From Clostridiales bacterium (GTDB lineage: Bacteria; Bacillota; Clostridia; SK-Y3), in the NCBI GenBank assembly GCA_030156665.1, contig JASGMB010000002.1, forward strand, positions 1 through 64,000: a stretch of DNA of 64,000 bases, read 5' to 3'. Under the pieces are notes generated by a model. That model was not told the origin of the DNA, ran no database searches, and saw only the letters and a program-made list of their open reading frames with translations. Positions 44,254 through 53,818 of the stretch are shown one piece after another; the stretch's first letter is position 1, and each line of letters starts with the position of its first letter. Both the position numbers and the translations under genes were made by a program.

Positions 44254-45411
44254 ATGAAAAATATATCTATATTAGGGTCAACGGGTTCTATCGGAACTCA
44301 AACATTAGAAGTTATAGATAATTTAAAGGGTGTTAAGGTCTGGGGATTATCTACAAATACTAACATTCATTTATTAGAAGAACAAATAAGAAAATATCAC
44401 CCTGTCATAGCTGCAGTGATGGACCCGAATAGTGCAAAGGAATTAAAAAAAAGAGTAAAAGATACAAATACACATATTGTAGCAGGGCTAGATGGACTTG
44501 TAGATGTTACGACGATACCACAGGTTGAAATGGTAATAACATCGGTGGTAGGGATAGTGGGTCTTATCCCTACGTTAGAAGCAATAAAATCAGGAAAGCA
44601 TATTGCGTTAGCAAACAAGGAAACCCTTGTAACAGCTGGAAAGATGGTTATGAGAGAGGCCTGCAACCGTAAAGTTTCTATCATACCTGTAGATAGCGAA
44701 CATTCAGCTATTTTTCAATGTTTACAACAAAATGCAGAGAAAAAATTTATTAAGCGACTTTTGGTCACTGCTTCAGGAGGACCGTTTTTAGGTAAAAAGC
44801 TGGAGGAATTAAAAGACGTAACCCCTGAGCAGGCACTAAAACATCCAAAATGGAATATGGGAAATAAGATCAGTATTGATTCTGCAACATTAATGAATAA
44901 GGGATTGGAGGTAATTGAAGCTAAATGGTTGTTTGATGTAGATATTGATAGCATACAAGTATTAATACATCCCCAAAGTATCGTTCATTCCATGGTAGAA
45001 TATATAGACCATTCAATTATCGCACAATTAGGCGTGCCCGACATGAAAATGCCTATTCAGTATGCAATTACATACCCTGAACGGTATTATTCGAATACTA
45101 CAAGCCTTGACTTTATTCAAAACAACAAGTTGACCTTTAGTCAACCGGATTTTGAAACTTTTAAATGTTTAGTGCTTGCGTACCGGGCAGCAAAAGCTGA
45201 TGGTACAATGCCAGTTATATTAAATGCAGCAAATGAAGTAGCAGTACAATTATTTCTGGAAAGAAAAATTGGCTTTACTGAAATTCCTGAACTTATAGAG
45301 CAAGTGATGGAAAAACATGATAACATTATAAATCCTACGCTAAAAGATATTTTGAGTTATGATAGTTGGGCAAGAGAAATGATTTATGAAGAATTAAGAA
45401 TTTGCAAATAA
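44254..45411 (+). CDS. dxr: 1-deoxy-D-xylulose 5-phosphate reductoisomerase
   Basis: Dxr (385 residues) carries out the second, committed step of the MEP isoprenoid pathway (DXP to MEP with NADPH). Signatures: ISILGSTGSIGTQTLEVI (NADPH-binding), ALANKETLVTAG, VDSEHSAIFQCLQ (metal ligands), ASGGPF, HPKWNMGNKISIDSATLMNKGLEVIEA and IHPQSIVHSMVEY. AAAGGAGAA precedes the ATG. With ispG nearby it shows that this organism makes isoprenoids through the MEP route. Confidence 0.97.
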   Translation: MKNISILGSTGSIGTQTLEVIDNLKGVKVWGLSTNTNIHLLEEQIRKYHPVIAAVMDPNSAKELKKRVKDTNTHIVAGLDGLVDVTTIPQVEMVITSVVGIVGLIPTLEAIKSGKHIALANKETLVTAGKMVMREACNRKVSIIPVDSEHSAIFQCLQQNAEKKFIKRLLVTASGGPFLGKKLEELKDVTPEQALKHPKWNMGNKISIDSATLMNKGLEVIEAKWLFDVDIDSIQVLIHPQSIVHSMVEYIDHSIIAQLGVPDMKMPIQYAITYPERYYSNTTSLDFIQNNKLTFSQPDFETFKCLVLAYRAAKADGTMPVILNAANEVAVQLFLERKIGFTEIPELIEQVMEKHDNIINPTLKDILSYDSWAREMIYEELRICK

Positions 45412-45487
45412 TAAAGATAGTAAAATATAAATTGAGATGAAGAATGCTGGAAGGAAGCTTATAGCAAGAAAGGGCTGGTGATCATTT

Positions 45488-46501
45488 TTGACTACCTTAA
45501 TATCAGCTATTGTTGTTTTTGGTATACTAATTTTATTCCATGAAATGGGCCATTTCACCGTTGCAAAGCTTGTAGATATAAAGGTGGATGAATTCTCCGT
45601 TGGTATGGGACCTCAACTGCTTCAATTCAGAAAAGGCGAAACCCTATATTCTTTGAGAGCACTACCGATTGGCGGATATATTAAGATGGAAGGTGAAGAC
45701 CATAGCTCAAGTGATGAAAGAGCTTTTAGCAACCGGCCTTTGTGGGCAAGAATTGCAGTGGTTGCTGCAGGAGCAGTTATGAATTTTATTTTAGGCTTTT
45801 TACTGTTTATCATTATGATTTCTATGGTACCGTCTATACCGCAACCGGTTGTAGGGGAACTGGTGAATGGAATGCCTGCACAACAGGCAGGGTTATTGCC
45901 GGGAGATAGGATTATACAATTGAATAACTATAAAGTGCATATTCAAAAAGATGTTCAATACTTCTTAGCTAAAAATGAAGGTAAACCGATAAATGTAAAG
46001 GTTTTACGCAATGGAAAAATCCTTGACTTTAAGCTTACACCACGATTAAATGAAGAATATCGGCGATATATGATTGGTTATACTGCCAAAAGTGAAAAGA
46101 AAACTTTTTTTAATGTACTGATTAATGCTTATTATGAAACAGCTTTTTTGACAAAAGCTATTGTAAATTCATTAGGAGATTTGTTTACAGGGAAGCTTGG
46201 ATTGAATCAAATGTCAGGCCCGGTGGGAATAGTAAAGGAGATAGGTGGCGCAGCTCAAGCGGGAATAGGAAGTTTGTTGTTTATAGCAGCTTTAATAAGT
46301 ATAAACCTTGGAATTTTTAATCTTCTGCCAATTCCAGCTCTAGATGGAAGCAGAATTATATTTTTGATTATTGAAGGAATAAGGCGGAAGCCTATTAACC
46401 CTGAAAAAGAAGGATTGGTTCATCTAATAGGATTTGCAATGTTAATGCTGTTACTGATATTTGTTACTTTTAATGATATTACAAGAATATGGGGCAGTTA
46501 A
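45488..46501 (+). CDS. rseP: RIP metalloprotease RseP (S2P family)
   Basis: RseP (337 residues) is an intramembrane zinc protease that cleaves membrane-anchored regulators such as anti-sigma factors and signal peptides. The zinc motif HEMGH is at residues 18-22 in the first membrane segment. A PDZ domain (about 110-190, PQPVVGELVNGMPAQQAGLLPGDRII) and the third zinc ligand motif (NLLPIPALDGSRI, about 277-289) are intact. At least four membrane segments are seen. It begins with TTG, with GGTGATC upstream. It lies between dxr and ispG, as in most Firmicutes. Confidence 0.95.
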   Translation: MTTLISAIVVFGILILFHEMGHFTVAKLVDIKVDEFSVGMGPQLLQFRKGETLYSLRALPIGGYIKMEGEDHSSSDERAFSNRPLWARIAVVAAGAVMNFILGFLLFIIMISMVPSIPQPVVGELVNGMPAQQAGLLPGDRIIQLNNYKVHIQKDVQYFLAKNEGKPINVKVLRNGKILDFKLTPRLNEEYRRYMIGYTAKSEKKTFFNVLINAYYETAFLTKAIVNSLGDLFTGKLGLNQMSGPVGIVKEIGGAAQAGIGSLLFIAALISINLGIFNLLPIPALDGSRIIFLIIEGIRRKPINPEKEGLVHLIGFAMLMLLLIFVTFNDITRIWGS

Positions 46502-46519
46502 AAAAGGAGTTAGCCGCTA

Positions 46520-47584
46520 ATGGATAAGAACTTAATAGAAAAGAAAAAAACAATTGCTGTTAAAGTTGGGAATAAGATAATAGGTGGAGATGCGCCAATC
46601 TCAGTACAATCCATGACCAATACCGATACAAGAAATATAGAGGCTACTGTAAAACAAATTCTAGAATTAGAACAAGCAGGATGTGATATTGTTCGATTGG
46701 CGGTTCCGGATATAGAAGCAGCTCGGGCAATATCGGAAATAAAGAAAATGACAAAAATTCCGCTAGTTGCAGATATACATTTCGATTATCGGTTAGCGCT
46801 AGAGTGTATGAATAGAGGCATAGAGAAAATACGAATTAATCCTGGAAACATTGGGGGAAAAGACCGAATAAAAGAAGTGACAAAAGAAGCCAAGGACAGG
46901 GGAATACCTATACGAATAGGGGTTAATTCTGGTTCTATAGAGAAAGAATTATTGGAAAAATACGGCTCACCTACGCCAGAGGCAATGGTAGATAGTGCAT
47001 TACGTCATATTGCGCTACTTGAAGAACATGATTTTACAGATATTGTTATATCTTTAAAAGCATCTAGTGTACCAATGATGATTACAGCTTATCGTTTGAT
47101 ATCTCAGAAGGTAAATTATCCATTACACTTAGGAGTGACAGAGGCAGGTACAATATGGACAGGAACAATCAAATCTGCAATTGGAATTGGGTCACTGCTA
47201 ATGGATGGAATCGGGGATACAATTAGAGTATCTCTTACTGGACATCCGGTAGAGGAAGTAAAAGTTGCAACACAAATATTAAAATCTTTAGGTTTGAAAA
47301 AAGAGGGTATTGAGATTATCTCTTGTCCTACCTGTGGGCGTTGCCAGATAGATTTAATTAACATTGCCAATAAGATTGAGCAGCAATTACAAAATAGTAA
47401 AAAAAATATAAAAGTTGCAGTAATGGGCTGTGCAGTAAATGGACCTGGTGAAGCTAGGGAAGCAGATATTGGCATTGCTGGAGGAAATGGAGTCGGATTA
47501 CTATTTAAAAAAGGAGAAATTGTTAAAAAAGTGCCGGAAAATCAACTAGTGGAGGCATTAATTAAGGAAATTGAACAAATATAA
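46520..47584 (+). CDS. ispG: 4-hydroxy-3-methylbut-2-en-1-yl diphosphate synthase IspG (GcpE)
   Basis: IspG (354 residues) is a 4Fe-4S enzyme that forms HMBPP in the MEP pathway. The N-terminal TIM barrel contains [30 protein letters not shown] and [15 protein letters not shown]. The C-terminal reductase-like domain has the cluster ligands in [11 protein letters not shown] and [30 protein letters not shown] precedes the ATG, 18 bases after rseP. Confidence 0.97.
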   Translation: MDKNLIEKKKTIAVKVGNKIIGGDAPISVQSMTNTDTRNIEATVKQILELEQAGCDIVRLAVPDIEAARAISEIKKMTKIPLVADIHFDYRLALECMNRGIEKIRINPGNIGGKDRIKEVTKEAKDRGIPIRIGVNSGSIEKELLEKYGSPTPEAMVDSALRHIALLEEHDFTDIVISLKASSVPMMITAYRLISQKVNYPLHLGVTEAGTIWTGTIKSAIGIGSLLMDGIGDTIRVSLTGHPVEEVKVATQILKSLGLKKEGIEIISCPTCGRCQIDLINIANKIEQQLQNSKKNIKVAVMGCAVNGPGEAREADIGIAGGNGVGLLFKKGEIVKKVPENQLVEALIKEIEQI

Positions 47585-47676
47585 TAGTATAGTGTCAGCA
47601 TTGAAGATTAAAAGCTATATACACTGTGAAACGTTAACCATAGACGATAAACTTAATATAAAGGAAGGATTAATAA

Positions 47677-48315
47677 ATGCGTATCAGTGCAATTATACCT
47701 GCATATAATGAAGCTCCAACAGTTGGAAATGTAGTAGATGTACTTACTCGTGTAAAAGAAATAGAAGAAATTATTGTTGTAAGCGATGGTTCGACAGATA
47801 ATACGGTACAGGTTGCCGAGAAGTCCGGTGCTAAAGTCATAGAACTTAGTAAAAATATAGGTAAAGGTGGGGCGATGAAAGTAGGTCTTGATAATTGTAA
47901 TGCTGATATAGTATTATTTTTAGATGCTGATTTAATAGGACTAACTGAAAGACATGTGAGAAATTTATTACTTCCCGTAGTCAATGGAGAAGCGGCAATG
48001 TCTATCGGTATATTTGGTGATGGACGTTTTAGTACAGATTTGGCTCAAAAAGTTTCTCCTTTTTTATCAGGACAGAGAGCTATTAAAAAAGATATATTAA
48101 ATAATATATGTAATATGGAATTAACAAAGTTTGGCGTTGAAATTGCACTCACTAATTATGTACGGAAAAATAATATCATTTACAAAAAAGTTATACTAGA
48201 ACGCATGTCTCATGTAATGAAAGAAGAGAAATTCGGTTGGAAAAAAGGCGTAAAAGCTCGAATAAAAATGTATTGGGAAATTATAAAAGGAATAAACTTA
48301 GCACGTCAGCGTTGA
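47677..48315 (+). CDS. Family 2 glycosyltransferase
   Basis: The 212-residue protein is a GT-A fold, family GT2 enzyme. It has the N-terminal nucleotide-binding motif ISAIIPAYNEAPTVGNVVDVL, VVSDGSTDNTV, KNIGKGGAMKVGLD and the metal motif DIVLFLDADLIGL (about 86-98). It has no membrane segments. The DPM1-like first half and glucosyl-phosphoglycerate-synthase-like motifs suggest transfer from a sugar nucleotide to a small or lipid acceptor; the acceptor is unknown. AAGGAAGG precedes the ATG. In several Clostridia proS lies between ispG and polC; here this gene takes that place. Confidence 0.8.
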   Translation: MRISAIIPAYNEAPTVGNVVDVLTRVKEIEEIIVVSDGSTDNTVQVAEKSGAKVIELSKNIGKGGAMKVGLDNCNADIVLFLDADLIGLTERHVRNLLLPVVNGEAAMSIGIFGDGRFSTDLAQKVSPFLSGQRAIKKDILNNICNMELTKFGVEIALTNYVRKNNIIYKKVILERMSHVMKEEKFGWKKGVKARIKMYWEIIKGINLARQR

Positions 48316-48362
48316 AAATCAATGACTATTTTAATATTGTAAATAATGAACAATTGCAAGTG

Positions 48363-48417
48363 ATTAAGATTTAGATAGAATGAATATGCTTAATCTAAAT
48401 CTTAATCTAAATTTTTT
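48363..48417 (+). terminator. Terminator before polC
   Basis: A 14-bp perfect inverted repeat (48363-48376 with 48393-48406) with a 16-base loop is followed a few bases later by a run of six T (48412-48417). It should end the uppS-cdsA-dxr-rseP-ispG-glycosyltransferase transcript. Confidence 0.65.
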
Positions 48418-48489
48418 CTTTTTGTCCATTGTCTATAAAGATTTCTTTAATTTATATGATATTGTAACATTAACAAGGAGTCGTCATAT

Positions 48490-51400
48490 ATGTCTCAACA
48501 AATGGTTAATAATTACAGTCTAATAAAACTATTTCCTTATATTAAGATAGATGCAAAAATGAAAAATCTGCTTAGTCATTCGAAAATTCTGGGGATACAA
48601 GTTTATAGGAAAACAAGAAAGATAGATATTACTATCGGATCAAGCCAAATAATCAATAAATGGGATATGGATCATATTATTTATACCATTAAAACTACCT
48701 ATAAACTTAATGATGTACGTATACATATAAAATATCGTGATATACAAAATAATGATTCGTACTTAGAAAACTATTATGAGAACATAAAGTACTATCTTCA
48801 AAAAGAGTTTGCTATTTGTCGAACGCTTTTAGCTGAGAGTACATGTGAGCATAAAGACAATACACTTCTTATAAAATTAAAATTTGGTGGAAGTGAATTT
48901 TTAAAAAGCAACAAATGTGATCAGTTAATTGCATCACTAGTAAAAGATGAATTTGGTGACAAAATAAATATTGAATTTACAGATGTATATATCATGTCTA
49001 AGGAAAAAAAAGAATATTTAACTTTCAAAGAAAAAAATGAAGCTCAAGCAGTTTCTGAAGTTCTGGTACAAGTTAAAAATGAAGATAAGGAAACAAAAAA
49101 TGCTTCCACTAAAGTTCAGACTAATCTATGTTCATCAATTATTTTAGGAAAAACAATAAATGACGAAAGTACTAATATAGCTTTAATCGATCAGGATGCA
49201 GGAAGAGTGATTATTGAAGGCGATATTTTTGCTGTTGATATTAGAGAAATTAAAGGTGAGAGATATATTGTTTCTTTTGATATTACCGATTATTCAAGTT
49301 CTATTACAGTAAAATTTTTTAGTGATAAAGAAAAGTTTAATGAAATCGGAGGAAGAATTAAAAGTGGTGTCAGCGTAAAAGTAAGAGGTGAAGTGCGATA
49401 CGATAAATATGCAAGGGAATTAATCATTTTTGCATATGATATCACACAAATTCAAAAACAAGAAAAAATGGACCATGCAGAACAAAAAAGAGTAGAGCTT
49501 CATCTTCATACACAAATGAGTGCTATGGACGGCGTATCTTCTATTAAGGATTTAGTCGCGAGGGCAGCATGCTGGGGCCATCCAGCGGTAGCAATTACTG
49601 ACCATGGAGTGGTACAAGCATATCCTGAAGCTTATGAGGCTGGAAAAAAAAATAATATAAAGATTATATACGGTATTGAATGCTATCTGGTTAACGACAG
49701 TATCCCTATAGTATACAATACCCCTGTTGATGAATCGCTTGATGGGGATTTTGTGGTTTTTGATATTGAAACCACGGGGTTAAATGCACAGAAGGATAAA
49801 GTTACCGAAATTGGCGCTGTAAAAATAAGTAACGGTAGCATTGTAGACAGATTTCAAACCTTTGTAAATCCTGAAATGTCTATATCACCTAAAATTACAG
49901 AGCTAACAGGTATTACGGATGATATGGTTAAGGACGCACCTATCATTAATGAAGCATTGGTAAGTTTTTTAGAATTCAGCAAAGATTGTGTTCTAGTTGC
50001 ACATAATGCTCAATTTGACGTGGGATTTATTAAGGTAAACGCAAGAAGGCTGAACATTTCTTTCGATTATTGTTTTATTGATACACTGGAGTTATCTAGG
50101 GCATTGTTTCCTGAGCTTAAAAGACATAGATTAAATATGATTGCAAAGCATCTTAATGTTAAACTAGAAAATCACCATAGGGCGCTTGATGATGCAAAAG
50201 CAACAGGAGAAATCTTTTTAAAGTGTATAGAATTATTAAAAGAAAAAAATATTTATAAGTTAAAAGAGATAAATAATGCTCTTTCGAATCAAAAAGACGT
50301 TAAAAAAATGGATTCTTATCATGCTGTAATACTTGTAAAAGATTATGTTGGTTTAAAGAATTTATATAAGATTGTTTCCGAATCCCATTTAAACTATTTT
50401 TATAAGAAGCCTAGGGTGCCTAAAAGTTTATATATGCAATATAAAGAAGGCCTTATAATCGGATCTGGATGCGAAGCGGGGGAACTCTATAGAGCAATCC
50501 TGGAGGGAAAACCCTTTGATGAAGTTTCAAAAATAGTAAAGTTTTACGATTATTTAGAAATTCAGCCATTAGCTAACAATCAGTTTTTAATTGAAAATGG
50601 AACTGTTCAAAGTGTTGAACAACTTAAGCAGATCAATAGAGAAATCATAAAGTATGGAGAAAAATATAATAAACCAGTTGTAGCTACTTGTGATGTTCAC
50701 TTTTTAGACCCGCATGATGAAGTTTTCAGAAGAATTTTAATGGCAGGGCAGGGTTTTAGTGATGCGGATAATCAACCTCCTTTATATTTTAGAACTACTG
50801 ATGAAATGCTAGAAGAATTTAATTATTTAGGTCCTGAAAAAGCATGGGAAGTAGTAGTGGAAAATACAAATAAAATTGCGCAGCAAATTGACCATATACT
50901 CCCTATTCCGGATGAAACTTTTCCACCTGAAATTGAAGGAGCTGAAGAGGAGATTAAAACACTCTCTATCAATAAAGCTGTGGAGATATATGGGAACCCT
51001 TTACCTAAAATTGTACAGGAACGAATGGACAAAGAGTTAAACTCAATTATAAAAAATGGTTTTTCAGTAATGTATATCATCGCTCAAAAATTAGTATGGA
51101 AATCCCTTAGTGACGGATATTTAGTAGGTTCTAGAGGCTCCGTTGGTTCTTCTTTTGTAGCATTTTTGACAGGTATAACTGAAGTAAATGCGCTACCCGC
51201 TCATTATGTTTGTCCGCATTGTAAATACTCTGAATTTATTACTGACGGCTCTGTAGGTGCAGGGGCAGATATGCCGGATAAAGATTGCCCTAAATGTGGT
51301 AATAAATTTACTAAAGATGGACATGATATACCTTTTGAAACTTTTTTGGGTTTTGACGGAGATAAAGAGCCGGATATCGATCTTAATTTTTCCGGGGATT

Positions 51401-52791
51401 ATCAACCGATTGCACATAAATATACTGAAGAATTATTTGGTAAAGGACATGTTTTTAGGGCAGGAACGATAGGTACCATAGCAGAAAAAACAGCCTACGG
51501 ATTTGTAAAAAAATATCTCGATGAAAGAGGAAAAGTGGTTCATAATGCAGAGATTAACCGTCTTGTAAAAGGATGTACAGGTGTAAAAAGAACCACCGGG
51601 CAACATCCGGGGGGGGTTATGATTGTACCAAGAAAAAATGAAATATATGAATTTTGCCCAGTTCAACGTCCTGCAGATGATATAAACTCGAACATTATAA
51701 CTACGCATTTTGACTATCATTCTATAAGTGGAAGGTTGTTAAAATTGGATATATTAGGTCATGACGACCCTACTGTAATCAAAATGTTGGAAGACTTAAC
51801 TGGAGTGAATGCACAAAAGATTCCTATCGATGACCCGAAAACCATGAGCATATTTACCAGTACAGAAGCGTTGGGCATTCAGCCGGAAGATATCAATAGT
51901 GAGGTTGGTACATTTGCTATTCCTGAATTTGGAACAAAGTTTGTTAGACAGATGTTAATTGATACTCGCCCCAAAACTTTTGCTGAATTAGTACGTATTA
52001 GTGGACTTTCTCACGGTACTGATGTATGGTTGAATAATGCTCAGGACTTAGTTAGAGCAGGTACGGCTACTCTTTCTGAGGTAATATGTACCCGTGACGA
52101 TATCATGATTTACCTTATGCATAAAGGACTTCCACCCAAACATGCATTTAAGATTATGGAAAGTGTTAGAAAAGGAAAGGGCTTAAAGGAAGAAGATGAA
52201 GCTGCTATGCGAGCAAACAATGTGCCGGAGTGGTATATAGAATCTTGTAAAAAAATCAAATACATGTTTCCAAAAGCCCATGCGGTTGCATATGTTACAA
52301 TGGCTTTTAGAATAGCTTATTTTAAAGTACATTATCCTGAAGCCTTCTATACAACTTATTTTACTGTTAGAGCTGACGATTTTGATGCACAACTTATGAC
52401 AAACGGTGTGGAAAAAGTAAAAAGTAAAATTAAAGAATTGGAAGCCAAAGGTAATGAGATAAGTACAAAAGAGAAAAACGTATTAACAATATTAGAAGTA
52501 TGTAATGAAATGTACAGTCGTGGAATAAAATTTCTCCCAATTGATCTATATAAATCGGATGCGGTAAAGTTTATCAATACAAAAGAAGGAATTCTTCCAC
52601 CATTAAATGCTCTTCAAGGTGTTGGTATTAATGCAGCAAAAAGTATAGTTCAGGCAAGACAGGACGGAGAATTTCTTTCACTGGATGATTTGCGAATACG
52701 GGCTAAAATTAGTAAAACCGTAATTGAGACATTACAACAACAAGGATGTTTAAAAGATTTGCCTGAAAGCAGCCAACTTAGCTTATTTTAA
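48490..52791 (+). CDS. polC: DNA polymerase III PolC (alpha subunit, Gram-positive type)
   Basis: PolC (1433 residues) is the main replicative polymerase of Firmicutes. Domains in order: N-terminal region (1-210), OB-fold (about 215-320, GRVIIEGDIFAVDIREIKGERYIVSFDITD), first half of the PHP domain (about 336-410, VELHLHTQMSAMDG), inserted 3'-5' proofreading exonuclease (about 417-600, VVFDIETTG, HNAQFDVGFI, HRALDDA), second PHP part (CDVHFL), polymerase palm and fingers (from about 830; Zn site CPHC..CPKC near 908-945; catalytic PDIDLNFSG near 961; HPGGVMIVP), and the C-terminal HhH (GVGINAAKSI). AAGGAG precedes the ATG. Length and motifs are normal. Confidence 0.98.
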   Translation: MSQQMVNNYSLIKLFPYIKIDAKMKNLLSHSKILGIQVYRKTRKIDITIGSSQIINKWDMDHIIYTIKTTYKLNDVRIHIKYRDIQNNDSYLENYYENIKYYLQKEFAICRTLLAESTCEHKDNTLLIKLKFGGSEFLKSNKCDQLIASLVKDEFGDKINIEFTDVYIMSKEKKEYLTFKEKNEAQAVSEVLVQVKNEDKETKNASTKVQTNLCSSIILGKTINDESTNIALIDQDAGRVIIEGDIFAVDIREIKGERYIVSFDITDYSSSITVKFFSDKEKFNEIGGRIKSGVSVKVRGEVRYDKYARELIIFAYDITQIQKQEKMDHAEQKRVELHLHTQMSAMDGVSSIKDLVARAACWGHPAVAITDHGVVQAYPEAYEAGKKNNIKIIYGIECYLVNDSIPIVYNTPVDESLDGDFVVFDIETTGLNAQKDKVTEIGAVKISNGSIVDRFQTFVNPEMSISPKITELTGITDDMVKDAPIINEALVSFLEFSKDCVLVAHNAQFDVGFIKVNARRLNISFDYCFIDTLELSRALFPELKRHRLNMIAKHLNVKLENHHRALDDAKATGEIFLKCIELLKEKNIYKLKEINNALSNQKDVKKMDSYHAVILVKDYVGLKNLYKIVSESHLNYFYKKPRVPKSLYMQYKEGLIIGSGCEAGELYRAILEGKPFDEVSKIVKFYDYLEIQPLANNQFLIENGTVQSVEQLKQINREIIKYGEKYNKPVVATCDVHFLDPHDEVFRRILMAGQGFSDADNQPPLYFRTTDEMLEEFNYLGPEKAWEVVVENTNKIAQQIDHILPIPDETFPPEIEGAEEEIKTLSINKAVEIYGNPLPKIVQERMDKELNSIIKNGFSVMYIIAQKLVWKSLSDGYLVGSRGSVGSSFVAFLTGITEVNALPAHYVCPHCKYSEFITDGSVGAGADMPDKDCPKCGNKFTKDGHDIPFETFLGFDGDKEPDIDLNFSGDYQPIAHKYTEELFGKGHVFRAGTIGTIAEKTAYGFVKKYLDERGKVVHNAEINRLVKGCTGVKRTTGQHPGGVMIVPRKNEIYEFCPVQRPADDINSNIITTHFDYHSISGRLLKLDILGHDDPTVIKMLEDLTGVNAQKIPIDDPKTMSIFTSTEALGIQPEDINSEVGTFAIPEFGTKFVRQMLIDTRPKTFAELVRISGLSHGTDVWLNNAQDLVRAGTATLSEVICTRDDIMIYLMHKGLPPKHAFKIMESVRKGKGLKEEDEAAMRANNVPEWYIESCKKIKYMFPKAHAVAYVTMAFRIAYFKVHYPEAFYTTYFTVRADDFDAQLMTNGVEKVKSKIKELEAKGNEISTKEKNVLTILEVCNEMYSRGIKFLPIDLYKSDAVKFINTKEGILPPLNALQGVGINAAKSIVQARQDGEFLSLDDLRIRAKISKTVIETLQQQGCLKDLPESSQLSLF

Positions 52792-52863
52792 TAGTTTGAG
52801 TCTAAATAATCGATAACAAAGAGATATAGTCACAGAAGCACAAAGATAGATGATTAATTTTTA

Positions 52864-52892
52864 TTGCTAATTTTGTGAAAGAGTGGTATAAT
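52864..52892 (+). promoter_or_regulatory. Promoter of the rimP-nusA-infB operon
   Basis: A perfect TATAAT (52887-52892) lies 17 bases after TTGCTA (52864-52869, 4 of 6). Transcription would start near 52899, just before the hairpin at 52928-52952. Confidence 0.75.
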
Positions 52893-52927
52893 AAGTACTG
52901 GTGTAAACAAATACTTTTTAATCTCGG

Positions 52928-52952
52928 AAGAGTGGGTGAGTATCCCACTCTT
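52928..52952 (+). promoter_or_regulatory. Hairpin in the rimP leader
   Basis: AAGAGTGGG (52928-52936) pairs with CCCACTCTT (52944-52952), 9 bp perfect with loop TGAGTAT. Similar GAGTGGG hairpins precede rimP in many Clostridia, from memory. The arm sequence also occurs once more at 52880-52886 inside the promoter spacer. A terminator role is unlikely because only three T follow. Confidence 0.55.
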
Positions 52953-53134
52953 TCGCATTATTTGTAATGATAATAAAAAATATAAAGCATGATGTGAACG
53001 ATACACTATTTGGATAAGAAATAAATTACATGGATGTAGAGAATAATAATAAAATAAAATATTTAAAATTCGGAAAAATATTAAAAATTTTTATAAGTTG
53101 TTCTTAATTATTTAGTACAGAAAGGCGGAGAAAA

Positions 53135-53605
53135 ATGGCCAAATCAAAAATTGTAGATATTGTGGAAGAATTAGCACAACCTATTGCTGAAAAAAATAAT
53201 TGTGAAATAGTAGATGTAGAATTTAAAAAGGAAGGTGCAAATTGGTTTTTAAGAATTTTTATTGATAAAGATGAGGGAATAACAATAGATGATTGTGAAG
53301 CGGTAAGCAAAGAAATTAGTGATAAATTAGATGAGGTGGACCCTATTGAACAGAGTTATTTTTTAGAGGTGTCTTCACCGGGAATAAATAGACCTCTAAA
53401 AAAAGACAAAGATTTTCTCAAGTTTTTAGATCATAAAATTGAAATAAAATTATATGAGGCTATGAACGGTACGAAATTGTTAAGAGGGGTATTGGAATCG
53501 TATCATGATGGAATCATCACCATTAAACTTGAAGAAGGGAATATAGTAGAAATCGCTAAAGAAAAGGCTGCTCAAGTGATACTAGCAGATGATTTAGATA
53601 TGTAG
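53135..53605 (+). CDS. rimP: Ribosome maturation factor RimP
   Basis: RimP (156 residues) helps assemble the 30S subunit. Its N-terminal alpha/beta domain (about 1-85: VEELAQPIAEKNNCEIVDVEFKKEGANWFLRIFIDKDEGITIDDCEAVSKEISDKLD, DPIEQSYFLEVSSPGINRPL) and C-terminal SH3-like domain (HKIEIKLYEAMNGTKLLRGVLESYHDGIITIKLEEG) are complete. AAAGGCGGAG precedes the ATG. It heads the operon with nusA and infB. Confidence 0.97.
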   Translation: MAKSKIVDIVEELAQPIAEKNNCEIVDVEFKKEGANWFLRIFIDKDEGITIDDCEAVSKEISDKLDEVDPIEQSYFLEVSSPGINRPLKKDKDFLKFLDHKIEIKLYEAMNGTKLLRGVLESYHDGIITIKLEEGNIVEIAKEKAAQVILADDLDM

Positions 53606-53818
53606 TAAAATTTTATTAATCATTTGATAAAGGATTATATAATAGGATAAATATTAGTAGTTTGACGGAAAATGTATAATTACCTTTTAAGGTGATTTTC
53701 ATTGTTTTATAAATTTATCATTAGGAAATTTTATCATCAAATGTTTTACAGACTTAGTTGAATTGTTTACTAGTGTTATTTTAAAGTTTGTATAAAACTT
53801 AATAGGGGAGGGAAAAAA

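Larger units (their letters stand above)
52792..53134. other. Intergenic region polC-rimP
   Basis: This 343-base gap contains a good sigma-A promoter (52864-52892), a leader hairpin (52928-52952) and about 180 bases of A+T-rich leader with no clear gene. The stretch 52953-53134 shows nothing I can assign apart from the rimP ribosome binding site AAAGGCGGAG. Confidence 0.8.

Noticed and set aside
53660-53700. TTGACG...TATAAT as promoter of nusA
   Set aside because: The two boxes are only 7 bases apart, far too close for a sigma-A promoter; only a small hairpin (53678-53697) is noted.
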